Source of the DNA: Methanosaeta sp. PtaU1.Bin112
GTDB lineage: Archaea > Halobacteriota > Methanosarcinia > Methanotrichales > Methanotrichaceae
Length of the DNA stretch: 64,000 bases
Assembly: GCA_002067705.1 (NCBI GenBank)
Contig: MVRL01000136.1
Location: 1 to 64,000 of the forward strand
Reading direction: 5' to 3'
Positions 17,966 through 28,230 of this stretch are shown in pieces; positions within the stretch are counted from its first letter, which is position 1; each line of letters starts with the position of its first letter. Both the position numbers and the translations under genes were made by a program. A model generated the notes under the pieces. It did no database searches and was not told where the DNA came from. It was given only the letters and a program-made list of their open reading frames with translations.

Positions 17966-19548
17966 GCTTCCACCTCTTCGATTTTGATGCCTGCATTCTG
18001 TAGTGGCCTGGTATATTCCGCACCAATCTCGCCTACGAGAAGGGCCTTGGAGAGGGTGGCATTTCGTTTGGTCATTTCCGCTATCAAGGTACCGACCTTT
18101 TCAGTCACATTGCCCTCGCATACGATTATTGGCGCTCCGGATATCCTGGCTTTCTGATAGGCTCTGAAGATCTCTGCAGTCTTAGAGCTGGACAATACCG
18201 CTTCCGCTGTTCCGTTCAGCCAGATTTCTGCAGCATATTGCCAGCACTCTTCGTAAAGGCTGTCGTTACCAATGCGATTTATTTCCGCATCTTGCAATGC
18301 TTTTTCCGCATCCTTGGTGATGATGGATTGATTGCCCAATATCAAGATCCTGGAATAGTCCTGCAGCTTCTCCAGATCCGTTTCGCTTATCTTTCCAGGG
18401 GGAACCGTCATCAGGTCGAAATCCGCGGTTCCATTGCCCATAGTGGATACGGATGCGATAGTGCTGTAGAGGAAGTCGTCTCCCGTGAGAACAATCATGC
18501 CTTCCGGCTGAACGACTTTCACGGATGCTACTTCTTCGGGCATGGGAATGCCCTGGGAGTCCATGAGACGGAAGATGAGCGGATAGTCGCCGCTCTTTGA
18601 TGCGAGCAAAGTGAAGTTGGCAATTCCGGGCTTGACCGGTGTGACATCTACCATTTGGGCTAATGGTATAACCATAAGCTCAGGTGGCGTTACTATCCCA
18701 ACCATTACCCTTTCCTTAACATCCAGCATTATATTGAAGGAGCCCTTGTAGGTCTTGTTGGCAACCACCTTTTCCGGAACCTTGATGTCCACGTTATAGC
18801 CCCTAACCTCTGCGGCGAAATCAACCTCTGCCTCAACGGAAGATTTCATTGACTGGTTGCCAAGAGATTTGGCAATTATTGCGCAATTGCCCTTCTTGCC
18901 CGGGGATGATGTCTGCACCTGAAGCTTCATGGTATGGGTTGTGCCCGGGTCTAAAGGAACATCGTAGGGGAGACCCTGAGTCTTATCTCCATCGAGGAGC
19001 GTCACGCTCCAACCCTCGGGCAGAGGCCCGGATTCGATTGAAGCGACATCTCTAAAGACGCCCAGATTCTTTACCGCCAGCTCGAACTGAGCGATATCGT
19101 TGGCATTGGCAGATAGCTGGGCAGCTTTAGCATCATCTATGGTCATGCTTATGCCGTAGCTCTCCTGTCCTATGACCGTCAGGTTGAAGTCAATTCTCAT
19201 GGGAAGAGAGGGCGGGGCGCTATCCAGCAAATACAAAAATCCTGTGTAAGATCCAGGTCGCGTCTCCGGAGGCAAAGCGAAGTATATCTTAATCTCCGCC
19301 TTATCCTCAGGCTTGAGTGGTTTTTCTTCAGGCATATCCAGGAATATGTAATCCCTGGCGGTCCCGCTTACCTCGGTTTTTGATATCTTCAGGATTGTAG
19401 CATCTCCGATATTAGTTACTTTAAGCGTTCTTTCCTCCAAGTCACCGGAATGGAGCACAACATCGAATCGTTCCTTGTCTGCTTCCAGCTGGGCCGAGCT
19501 GGAGGCAATCAGCAGGAATAGAATAATGATCGGGTATATCTGCCTCAT
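17962..19548 (-). CDS. Secreted protein with Ig-like and CWB2-like regions
   Basis: 528 residues with a signal peptide (residues 1-19, cleavage after SSA). Two or three Ig-like (NEW3/CARDB-type) beta domains occupy about 20-340. The last 180 residues (MIVLTGDDFLYSTI, ILILGNQSIITKDA, SGAPIIVCEGNVT) alternate beta and alpha elements much like CWB2 modules, as does part of its downstream partner. The stop overlaps the partner's ATG by 4 bp (17962-17965), so the two are translationally coupled and probably work together outside the cell. No catalytic motif is seen. Divergent from the DUF2240 gene; the 156-bp gap holds both promoters. Confidence 0.65.
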   Translation of the reverse strand: MRQIYPIIILFLLIASSSAQLEADKERFDVVLHSGDLEERTLKVTNIGDATILKISKTEVSGTARDYIFLDMPEEKPLKPEDKAEIKIYFALPPETRPGSYTGFLYLLDSAPPSLPMRIDFNLTVIGQESYGISMTIDDAKAAQLSANANDIAQFELAVKNLGVFRDVASIESGPLPEGWSVTLLDGDKTQGLPYDVPLDPGTTHTMKLQVQTSSPGKKGNCAIIAKSLGNQSMKSSVEAEVDFAAEVRGYNVDIKVPEKVVANKTYKGSFNIMLDVKERVMVGIVTPPELMVIPLAQMVDVTPVKPGIANFTLLASKSGDYPLIFRLMDSQGIPMPEEVASVKVVQPEGMIVLTGDDFLYSTIASVSTMGNGTADFDLMTVPPGKISETDLEKLQDYSRILILGNQSIITKDAEKALQDAEINRIGNDSLYEECWQYAAEIWLNGTAEAVLSSSKTAEIFRAYQKARISGAPIIVCEGNVTEKVGTLIAEMTKRNATLSKALLVGEIGAEYTRPLQNAGIKIEEVEA

Positions 19549-19704
19549 CTAACACCACACGACGGCATAAGCCAGATTTTGATATAGTTAGTATCCAACT
19601 GCTTTTCCCATTTATAAATTCTCACTCGAAGGATTAAATAACCATCTCCTCTCAACGGGCTAGTTTATATCTGTTATGCATTAGACACGCATTCAGGTGT
19701 TTGC

Positions 19705-20175
19705 TTGGATCCCGAAAAAGCCTTTCTGGTAGCCACGCCATTCAAGAAGCGCGGCAAGACTTGTCTGAAGATCAGCGACTTCATCTTTGCTCTATCCCTC
19801 GACCTGAAATGGGGACCGCCGGAGAAGGTGCGCGCCCTCCTGCGGGAAGCGGAAGCTCTAGGCATGGTAAAGATGGAGGGAGAGATGGTGACTGCCACCT
19901 TCGATGCCGCGGCTGTGGAGGTTCCCCTCGGATTCAAGCCATCCACAGAGGAGGGAATACTGGATCAGGGGATCAGGCTCATCACATCTCATACCGGTAT
20001 GAGCCGAAAGGAGGTTATTGCCCTTGCCAATGAGAAGCAGGATTGCTTGAAGAAGCTGGTGGAGCTGGACGCCGTGGTGCTGCTGATCGCAAAAGAGATG
20101 GGCATCGATGTCAGCGAGCTGGCTGCCAGTGCCTACGCAAACCTGCTGGCCCGTGGCAAGGAAGAGAAGGTTTAA
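19705..20175 (+). CDS. DUF2240-family archaeal protein
   Basis: 156 residues, starting at TTG 19705 because AGGTG (19695-19699) sits five bases upstream; no in-frame ATG is available. The opening LVATPFKKRGKTCLKISDF and the middle helix-rich part fit DUF2240, a family conserved in archaea with a winged-helix-like N-terminus. It has no known role. The radical SAM gene follows 63 bp downstream on the same strand. Confidence 0.6.
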   Translation: MDPEKAFLVATPFKKRGKTCLKISDFIFALSLDLKWGPPEKVRALLREAEALGMVKMEGEMVTATFDAAAVEVPLGFKPSTEEGILDQGIRLITSHTGMSRKEVIALANEKQDCLKKLVELDAVVLLIAKEMGIDVSELAASAYANLLARGKEEKV

Positions 20176-20238
20176 AGGGCATCTTCGATCGCATGGAATC
20201 GTAAGATTAATCTTGCATGGGGACGGGAGAATGCATTC

Positions 20239-21627
20239 ATGACCCCCCGGGTTCTATTCACAACTGTTTATAGAAAGGGCTCCGAGCCTTACGACTACAT
20301 CGGGGCCAATACCAGGTCCTGGTTCAGATTCTACTGGCCGCGCATCCAGTCGTTTGGCCTGAGGTTTTTAAAGCAGAACATCCCTGAGCTGGAGATCCTG
20401 GAGTTTCCCAGCTGGGATGAGTATAATAAGAAGCTGCAAGAGGGATGGGATGTCGTGGGCCTCTCGTTTTACCTCAGCGAAACCCATGAAGCCGTAGAGA
20501 TGGCAGATGCAGCGCGTTCTGCCGGCATCGGCGAGGTTTGGGCGGGAAACTATGGGGCGCTGACCACTGCTGTGCAGGACAAATTCGACAGGATCTTTGT
20601 GGGCTATTCTGAGAGAGAGCTGGCACCCTATTTCGGACGGCAGATCAAAGATATCATCCATCCTCCTCTTATCGAATATCTCAATACGCCCTTTAAGATT
20701 AAGCTGAACATTTACGGGGTGCTCTTCACCACGCGCGGCTGTCCGGTGGGCTGCAAATTCTGTCAGACCCCGGTCTTCTGCAGCAAGCCCAATATCATAT
20801 CCTTACAGAGCATCGAGAGAGTTTTAGCTTATTACAAAGAGCAGGGCATCAATGTGGTCCTGATCGAGGATGAGAACTTCGGCTGCAACCGCCGCCATGC
20901 CGACGAGGTTGTGCAGCTGCTGGACAAGTATCAGATGGTCTGGGGGTGCATGGCCAGGGCCGACTATCTGAGAAAGAAGATAAATGATTGGGCAGACATG
21001 AGAAAAAAGAATGGCAGAAAGGTGGCCGGTTTCGGCGGTGCGGCCATCGGCATTGAGAATCTTCATCAGGAGCGTCTGGACGAGATCAAGAAAAAGGAAG
21101 GCACAGAAGACATCTTGGAGACGGTGCGCCTGCTTCAGGCCCGGGGCCTGGGAACAATAGGCTATTACATGATCGGCTTTGAGGATGACACAAAGCAGTC
21201 GCTTCGTGAGGACATAAAGAAGCTCGCGGCTCTCAAGCTGGATATAACCCAGATCTGTGTGATCACCCCTCTGCCCCAGACGCCCATGTGGACGGAACTC
21301 GAAGAGAAGTACGGCATATGGGATCAGGATTATCATCATTATGATGGCAAGCATATGGTCTGGAATCATCCTCACATCAAGCCAGAGGAGTTTCCGGAGA
21401 TCCTGGACTGGTCCTTAAAGCAGGTCTATCCCTGGAAGACGCCTCTTCGCACCTCTGCCAGGGTATGGGCCAATGCCTATCGCTACGGCGGCTGGTCAGG
21501 GATTAAAGAGGTTGCGTCCTACATCGCCCGAGCCAACAGGTTCGACTGGAATTTTGGCCCGCGGTTTTTGAAGATGGATGAGATCCAGAACAGAAAAGCT
21601 CCAGATGAGGCAAGCACAGGACAATAA
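20239..21627 (+). CDS. B12-binding-type radical SAM protein
   Basis: 462 residues. The N-terminal 150 residues form a cobalamin-binding-like Rossmann region (WDVVGLSFYLSETHEA, VWAGNYGALT) that lacks the DxHxxG motif, as usual in this class. The radical SAM core follows, with the cluster motif GCPVGCKFC (CxxxCxxC, near 174-181), GIENL, and a TPLPQTPMW strand. A C-terminal extension carries Trp/Tyr-rich sequence. Members catalyse radical methylations, ring contractions or cyclisations. It forms a pair with the next gene (21 bp apart). Substrate unknown. Confidence 0.8.
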   Translation: MTPRVLFTTVYRKGSEPYDYIGANTRSWFRFYWPRIQSFGLRFLKQNIPELEILEFPSWDEYNKKLQEGWDVVGLSFYLSETHEAVEMADAARSAGIGEVWAGNYGALTTAVQDKFDRIFVGYSERELAPYFGRQIKDIIHPPLIEYLNTPFKIKLNIYGVLFTTRGCPVGCKFCQTPVFCSKPNIISLQSIERVLAYYKEQGINVVLIEDENFGCNRRHADEVVQLLDKYQMVWGCMARADYLRKKINDWADMRKKNGRKVAGFGGAAIGIENLHQERLDEIKKKEGTEDILETVRLLQARGLGTIGYYMIGFEDDTKQSLREDIKKLAALKLDITQICVITPLPQTPMWTELEEKYGIWDQDYHHYDGKHMVWNHPHIKPEEFPEILDWSLKQVYPWKTPLRTSARVWANAYRYGGWSGIKEVASYIARANRFDWNFGPRFLKMDEIQNRKAPDEASTGQ

Positions 21628-21648
21628 AGGCATACACAGAAGGCATAG

Positions 21649-23118
21649 ATGAAAGTATTATTACTATCTTCACCCATAGTACAGCTGGATTTTGACCGAA
21701 TTGCTCGTATTCCCAATCTTGGCCTAGTCTCTTTAGCGGCACATGTTGATGACCTCTGCACGGTGCATGTGGCGGACATTCACGGCCTGAAGGACCACCG
21801 GGAATATGTCAGCAAGATGGTGAATGGATACGATCTGGTAGGCCTGACTGCCATGAGTTTTCAGTACCAGGAAGCTCTGTGCCTGGCGAAGATCGCGAAA
21901 GATGCCGGCGCAGAGACGGTTTTCGGGGGCTACCATCCCACTCTGGCCGCAGAGGAGATTGGCAATAGCAGGGATGCAGAACTGATCGATTATATTGTTC
22001 GCGGCGAGGGCGAAGCCACCTTCCGGGAGCTGGTGCAGTCCAAACTTGCCGGAAAGAGCCAGCGAGGCATTCTCGGTCTCTCCTATCACGAGCATGATAA
22101 TAATGGCAAAGACAGGATGGTCCACAATCCCCCCAGGCCCCTGCTCAGGGTGGAGGAGATCGCAATGCCCAAGAGGGATGCCCGTCTCATCACCCAGGGC
22201 TTCTGCAGCTTTGATGTACCCATCGATAGCGTCGAGACCAGCCGTGGCTGCACCCAAGGCTGCAAGTTTTGTTCCATCAATCTCATGTACGGCCGCAGGT
22301 TCCGGCGGTTTTCCATAGAGAGGGTGATCGAGGATATTCGGGACGCTGAGGCACACGGGGCAGGCTCCATCTTCTTTCCGGATGATAACATCACTTTGGA
22401 CCCGAAGAGGCTGGAGCGGCTATGTCAGGCCATCATCGATGCCGGGCTTACCCATCTGCGTTACAAGACGCAGGCCTCTGCTTCGGGAATAGCCTCCAGC
22501 AAGCAGCTCGTTGATAAGATGGGCGAAGCTGGTTTTGACGGAGTCTTCCTGGGTGTAGAGAGCATAAACAAGAGAAACCTGGAGTTCCTCGGCAAGGGCA
22601 AGATGTCCAATGATGCCGATAGAGCTGTTCAGTACCTTCATGATAATAATATAATCGTCTCCACTGGCCTGATTGGCGGCAATCCCGATGATGATGAAGA
22701 GGACCTGTGGGAGAACTTCCGGCTTGCAAGGCGTCTGAAGGTGGACTTTCCCATCTTTTATATCTCCACGCCCTACCCCAGAACGGAGATGAGAGCGGAG
22801 CTGGAGGAGATGGGCCTGGTCACCAACAGCGACTTCACCAGATACGATGGGCTTCATGCCAATCTCAGGACCAAGCACCTCTCTGAGGAAGAGGTGCAAT
22901 TCATCACCTGGAAGATGAACGCCCGCTACTATGACCTGGAGTGGATGCGGTACAACAAGGTAAAAAGGATCTATCCCAAATGGTTTGCCAGAGAGGTTCG
23001 CAGGCTTGCGCCTTTCTATGCCAGGAGAAAGCTGGACCTGGCACTGGGAAGGAGGACCGTACGCGACTTCTTCCAGGAAGATTTAGCGAGCGGGGAGCTG
23101 TGCAAGGGAGTGGTTTAG
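21649..23118 (+). CDS. B12-binding-type radical SAM protein
   Basis: 489 residues. Cobalamin-binding-like N-terminus (about 1-140; IPNLGLVSLAA, VFGGYHPTLAAEEI, DYIVRGEGE), then a radical SAM domain with GCTQGCKFC (near 205-212), a VFLGVES strand and STPYPRTEM. The layout matches Elp3/MiaB/BchE-like B12 radical SAM enzymes. It differs clearly from its upstream partner, so the two are not a recent duplication. Both probably belong to one transcription unit. Product unknown. Confidence 0.85.
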   Translation: MKVLLLSSPIVQLDFDRIARIPNLGLVSLAAHVDDLCTVHVADIHGLKDHREYVSKMVNGYDLVGLTAMSFQYQEALCLAKIAKDAGAETVFGGYHPTLAAEEIGNSRDAELIDYIVRGEGEATFRELVQSKLAGKSQRGILGLSYHEHDNNGKDRMVHNPPRPLLRVEEIAMPKRDARLITQGFCSFDVPIDSVETSRGCTQGCKFCSINLMYGRRFRRFSIERVIEDIRDAEAHGAGSIFFPDDNITLDPKRLERLCQAIIDAGLTHLRYKTQASASGIASSKQLVDKMGEAGFDGVFLGVESINKRNLEFLGKGKMSNDADRAVQYLHDNNIIVSTGLIGGNPDDDEEDLWENFRLARRLKVDFPIFYISTPYPRTEMRAELEEMGLVTNSDFTRYDGLHANLRTKHLSEEEVQFITWKMNARYYDLEWMRYNKVKRIYPKWFAREVRRLAPFYARRKLDLALGRRTVRDFFQEDLASGELCKGVV

Positions 23119-23226
23119 ATCGGTTTTCGGCAATCAATTTTATCCTGCAATCAAGAAAAGCATAATTCATGTGTGTATCGATATCTTTACCTACAATAGG
23201 CCACCACTGGGCAAGAGGTTATTGAT

Positions 23227-23625
23227 ATGTTTCCAGGACTTTCAGGATTAGGCGGAAGGGGCGGTTTGAGCCCCAAGAAGATGAAAGGCATGCTCAAGAA
23301 TATGGGCATCAATATCGATGAGCTGGAGAACGTCTCCGAGGTGGTTATTCGTCTGCCGGACAAGGAGATCGTCATATCCAATCCATCGGTCGCGATCATG
23401 GACTCTCACGGCTCACGAAGCTACCAGATATCCGGCGATGAGACGGAACGGGCGCCGTCTTCTGCCGGCAGCGAGCAGGCGGCAGAAGCTCCCGTCGAGA
23501 TCCTGGACTCCGATGTCCAGCTGGTAGCATCACAAACGGGCGCGAGCCTGCCGGAGGCGAGAGCTGCTTTGCAGGAGGCCAAAGGAGACCTGGCCGCAGC
23601 CATAATAAAACTCACATCAAAGTAA
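23227..23625 (+). CDS. nac: Nascent polypeptide-associated complex protein (aNAC)
   Basis: 132 residues. A Gly-rich start (FPGLSGLGGRGG) and KKMKGMLKNMGI, a NAC beta-barrel (EVVIRLPDKEIVI), a short acidic/Ala linker, and a C-terminal UBA domain (QTGASLPEARAALQEAKGDLAAAI). Length and order are those of archaeal NAC, a homodimeric ribosome-associated chaperone at the polypeptide exit. GTTATTGAT precedes the start without a strong Shine-Dalgarno. The HD gene starts 4 bp later. Confidence 0.95.
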   Translation: MFPGLSGLGGRGGLSPKKMKGMLKNMGINIDELENVSEVVIRLPDKEIVISNPSVAIMDSHGSRSYQISGDETERAPSSAGSEQAAEAPVEILDSDVQLVASQTGASLPEARAALQEAKGDLAAAIIKLTSK

Positions 23626-23629
23626 ATTT

Positions 23630-25387
23630 ATGTGCAGCACCATTCGCGACCCTGTTCACGGAGCGATTCAGGTCGATGAACTGGAATGGCATCTCATCCA
23701 TTCCAGACCGGTGCAGCGGCTCAAAAGCATCAAACAGCTCGGGCTGGTAGAGGCGGTCTACCCGGGAGCGATTCACAGCAGATTCGAGCACTCCCTGGGA
23801 ACCATGTACATGGCCGGAAAGATGGCCGAGCACCTGGGACTCTCTGGAGAAGAGAAGCGCAAGGCGCGCCTCGCCGGGCTCTTGCATGACCTGGGGCACT
23901 CGGCTCTCTCTCATGCGGTAGAGGGCGTTCTTCGCAGAAACCCGGATATCCAGCCCACCCTCTCAGGCAAACGTGTCTCCAGACATGAGGAGTTCACCCG
24001 CCAGATCATAGCGGATCATCCCTTCGGCGATCAAACTCTGCAGATCGCTGAGAGGGACTTCGGCAACGCCGATGAGCTATTTCTAGAGGTAGCAGATATC
24101 GCTTCCGGAAAAAGGCCCCCCCTCGGCCAGATCATTGTGGGCGATCTTGATGCGGACAGAATAGACTTCCTTTTGCGTGATTCGCATCATTCGGGCGTCT
24201 CCCTGGGTCTTGTGGATACCGATCAGATACTGGAGTCTCTGACCATCAGCAATGGCCGGATTGTGCTGGCGGGGGATGGCGACTACCGGGCCGAGATGTC
24301 CCATACCGCAGCTGAGTCGATGCTCATTGCCCGGTCTCATCACTATAATGCACTTATCTACCATCCCACCGTCCAGTCGATTCGGGCAATGCTTCTCGCG
24401 GCGCTGGAGCGGGCACTGAGCCGGATGGATATTGATGAGGCCAGAAGAAGCATTGTTTTATTCTTTCAGGAGTATACGGACCCCGATCTTCTGGATTTCA
24501 TCCGCCAGAAGGGGGATAGCACATCTCGCAACCTGCTGGAGCGGATAAAATATGGCCTGCCGCTTCCTCTTGCGGCCAGGTTTGATCACCGGTCTCTCTC
24601 CCCGGAGATCAGAATGGCTCTCTCCACAGTCTCCCGCCATGGACAGATGAGAAAGCTGTTCGAGGACGCTCTGGGCAGGAAATATGGGGCACTGGTAGAT
24701 GTAACCATGGGCAGTGGAGTTCCCAGGTCCATGAGAACAAAGGCAAACGGATTTTTTTATGACGAATCGGCTTTGGCTGCGGGCCTGGTAAAATCTCTGA
24801 CCCGTCAGATTGCCATCTCTTTCTTCTCGGACGAATTGCCGAGCATATCATTAGAGGAGGTGAACAGCCAGGCGCAGCGTCTGCTCTCCTTTATTCGCGC
24901 TGAGAGCTACCTTCCTATCGACGGGCTGCTTCTGCTATTTTACACCCTGCATCGAATGCTCTCCGAAACCTACGGGCAAAGGATCCTTGTTCCCAGGATC
25001 CGAAACATAACCTGGTTCTACAGGACAGTGGCCAGGCTGAAAGATCTGCGTCCGACGGAACTGCGCGGTCTTTTTGACTACACCTTTCATTCCGATTACG
25101 GTTTTCCCTATAGCGAGAAGCTATTCGAGGATATCCAAATCCTGGTGGCGGGCGGCATGATCTATCAGGATGAGCGGCACTATGAGCAGAATGGACGATG
25201 GCACCTGCGATACGAGTACATGCTAACTGCGGAAGGAATAAGGTACGCGGAAATGGTGGCGGGCTCCTACAGCAGAGAAGCGGAGGCACTGGCTGATTAT
25301 CTTCGCCAGGAGAAGCATACGATTCCTTACGATGTGGTGAGCCTTTATCTCAAGAGATATGGCGGATCGGCAGGCAAAAAGGTTTAG
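23630..25387 (+). CDS. HD-domain phosphohydrolase, SAMHD1/dGTPase-like
   Basis: 585 residues, 4 bp after nac. The opening IRDPVHGAI and the metal-binding residues His54 (RFEHS), His86-Asp87 (LLHDLGHSALSH) and a later Asp in GDLDADRIDFLLRDS define the SAMHD1/dNTP triphosphohydrolase type of HD superfamily. About 200 extra C-terminal residues, rich in helices, contain a winged-helix-like end. Likely substrate is a (deoxy)nucleotide, but specificity residues cannot be assigned by eye. Cytoplasmic. Confidence 0.85.
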   Translation: MCSTIRDPVHGAIQVDELEWHLIHSRPVQRLKSIKQLGLVEAVYPGAIHSRFEHSLGTMYMAGKMAEHLGLSGEEKRKARLAGLLHDLGHSALSHAVEGVLRRNPDIQPTLSGKRVSRHEEFTRQIIADHPFGDQTLQIAERDFGNADELFLEVADIASGKRPPLGQIIVGDLDADRIDFLLRDSHHSGVSLGLVDTDQILESLTISNGRIVLAGDGDYRAEMSHTAAESMLIARSHHYNALIYHPTVQSIRAMLLAALERALSRMDIDEARRSIVLFFQEYTDPDLLDFIRQKGDSTSRNLLERIKYGLPLPLAARFDHRSLSPEIRMALSTVSRHGQMRKLFEDALGRKYGALVDVTMGSGVPRSMRTKANGFFYDESALAAGLVKSLTRQIAISFFSDELPSISLEEVNSQAQRLLSFIRAESYLPIDGLLLLFYTLHRMLSETYGQRILVPRIRNITWFYRTVARLKDLRPTELRGLFDYTFHSDYGFPYSEKLFEDIQILVAGGMIYQDERHYEQNGRWHLRYEYMLTAEGIRYAEMVAGSYSREAEALADYLRQEKHTIPYDVVSLYLKRYGGSAGKKV

Positions 25388-25404
25388 GATTAAAAAAGTG
25401 GATC

Positions 25405-25875
25405 TCAATTCATCTGATGCATCTTGTAGGGAGATTGAGCGTAGGTCTCGACTTTAGTGGATGGGGACCATGCATCATTTAGGAACTGATAGATGCTCTC
25501 GCCTGTCCAGGCTATCTTCTTATCCTTTCCGGCGGCGGTAGCGGTGTAAATCGGCGAGGAGGCGGCAGGTGAGGTGTAATTGTCTTTCAGGAAGTCATAA
25601 ATGGCATAGTTGGAGCTGTTCAGGGTGGTGTTGTTGCGGGTCATGTTCTTCAGCACACCTGTGGCCTGGCTAGCCAGGGGTGCTACAAAGGCGGTCGGGG
25701 TCCAGCTATCATTGATAAATGCAGCCATGGATGGTGTGGTCATTAATGATGTTTCTGCGGGTGACGCCATAGCAGCGAGTTCATCCTTTAAAACCGTCGA
25801 AGGAAGAGCTATAACAGAAGGCAATAGCCCGCCCAGAGCTACCAGAGCAAATAGCACAAGTATAATATGTCTCAT
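25405..25875 (-). CDS. Small secreted protein of unknown function
   Basis: About 156 residues from ATG 25875, chosen because it starts a signal peptide (RHIILVLFALVALGGLLPSV). The same frame stays open up to 25986, but that would bury the signal and overlap the GDPD gene. The mature part has two similar blocks (SMAAFINDSWTPTAFV and SIYQFLNDAWSPSTKVE), suggesting a duplicated element, and several N-glycosylation sequons. No family recognised. Convergent with the HD gene (17 bp gap). Confidence 0.55.
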   Translation of the reverse strand: MRHIILVLFALVALGGLLPSVIALPSTVLKDELAAMASPAETSLMTTPSMAAFINDSWTPTAFVAPLASQATGVLKNMTRNNTTLNSSNYAIYDFLKDNYTSPAASSPIYTATAAGKDKKIAWTGESIYQFLNDAWSPSTKVETYAQSPYKMHQMN

Positions 25876-25975
25876 GGGGTCTGCATTATCCCTCAGGTGT
25901 CCATAAAGCTTTCCGTCGGCAAGGTCAGCCTCAGACACTGAAATAAAATAAGCTTGATAATAATTTCTAAGCTTC

Positions 25976-26947
25976 TCACTTTTCATTGATATCGTTTTTT
26001 GATCCGGCCGAGACCTGCAGAGCCTTCAGCTCAGTCGTGGTCGCCTCCGGATGCTGCAGCAGGTATGCGGCCACATCTTTGTGGTGCACCAGTCGGCAAT
26101 TGATGCAGCTCCAAAACCTCTTTCCTTTCTTGGTTCTCACATAGCTGCCAAGCTCTTCATCCTTGCAGGGATATAGTGGGCAGAAGCAGTGCGTGCAGTC
26201 CTGATCGGGAAAGTGATGGCAGGGGTAATACTGGCAGTTTTCTTTGCCGGTTGCCTCTGCCGGCAGGTCTGCAGCTTCCCTAATCAGGCAGGGATCATCG
26301 GTCACCAGTCCGTCAGCGCCCAGACGGAGCAGCCACCTCGCCTCTTGCTGGCTATTGATGGTCCAGGGAAAGACCGCGATGTTCTGCTGATGGGCTTCCT
26401 TGAAGAGCCTGGCATTGACCCTTTTTGGAAAGATTGCCGTCGCTTTGGCCCAGACGGCCAGAGCAACGGGATTTATGGGCAGAGCAGAGATGATGATACC
26501 GGTCATAAGATCCGAAATATCTGCTAGTTCGCGCAGGCTGCTATGATAAAAGGAGGCCACAATGCTTTTCTTGCCGTTCAGAGCCTCAGCGACCAATCCC
26601 TCCAGCCCTTCTTCCTTCATCTCCACTACCAGGCCAATGCCAAGCTCGCCAGCTAGGTTGACTGCCTCTTTTAGTGTCGCTATTCTCTGATTTTCTAAAA
26701 TCCGACCGGTTTGATCTCTTACCGCCAGTGCCTTCAGCTCCTCAAGGCTCAGATCTTCTACCGGGCCTCGGCCATTGGTGGTCCTGTCCACACTCTCATC
26801 ATGCATCAAGACCAATTCGCCATCGTGAGACAGCCTTACATCCAGCTCCACATAATCTGCTCTGCATAAAGCGGCAGCTTTGATGCCCTCTAGGGTATTT
26901 TCCGCGGCTAATGCGGCTGCCGCCCGGTGCCCTATCACTAAAGCCAT
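25976..26947 (-). CDS. Glycerophosphodiester phosphodiesterase fused to a Cys-rich domain
   Basis: About 323 residues from ATG 26947 (MALVIGHRAAAA); an in-frame start 39 bp upstream would add a hydrophobic lead. The GDPD TIM barrel (about 1-230) shows GHR, ENTLEGI, ELDVRLSHDGELVLMHDE and an FPWTIN-type strand, the catalytic and metal-binding set of UgpQ/GlpQ enzymes that hydrolyse glycerophosphodiesters. The C-terminal 90 residues hold a Cys-rich small domain (CQYYPCHHFPDQDC, CFCPLYPC, SCINC) expected to bind metal. The fusion is unusual. Without a signal it probably acts in the cytoplasm on lipid-derived head groups. Confidence 0.8.
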   Translation of the reverse strand: MALVIGHRAAAALAAENTLEGIKAAALCRADYVELDVRLSHDGELVLMHDESVDRTTNGRGPVEDLSLEELKALAVRDQTGRILENQRIATLKEAVNLAGELGIGLVVEMKEEGLEGLVAEALNGKKSIVASFYHSSLRELADISDLMTGIIISALPINPVALAVWAKATAIFPKRVNARLFKEAHQQNIAVFPWTINSQQEARWLLRLGADGLVTDDPCLIREAADLPAEATGKENCQYYPCHHFPDQDCTHCFCPLYPCKDEELGSYVRTKKGKRFWSCINCRLVHHKDVAAYLLQHPEATTTELKALQVSAGSKNDINEK

Positions 26948-27032
26948 TAAATGAGAGATGACTGTAAAATATATCATTTTTTGCACAAAGCTGGCAAAGG
27001 ATTATACTTGCGGAGGAACATGGGTAGGATGA

Positions 27033-28175
<1,143 letters not shown>

Positions 28176-28230
28176 GGAGGGATAATTAACGAATTGCAGA
28201 TCACACAATGCCCACTTAGCAATTGTTGCA

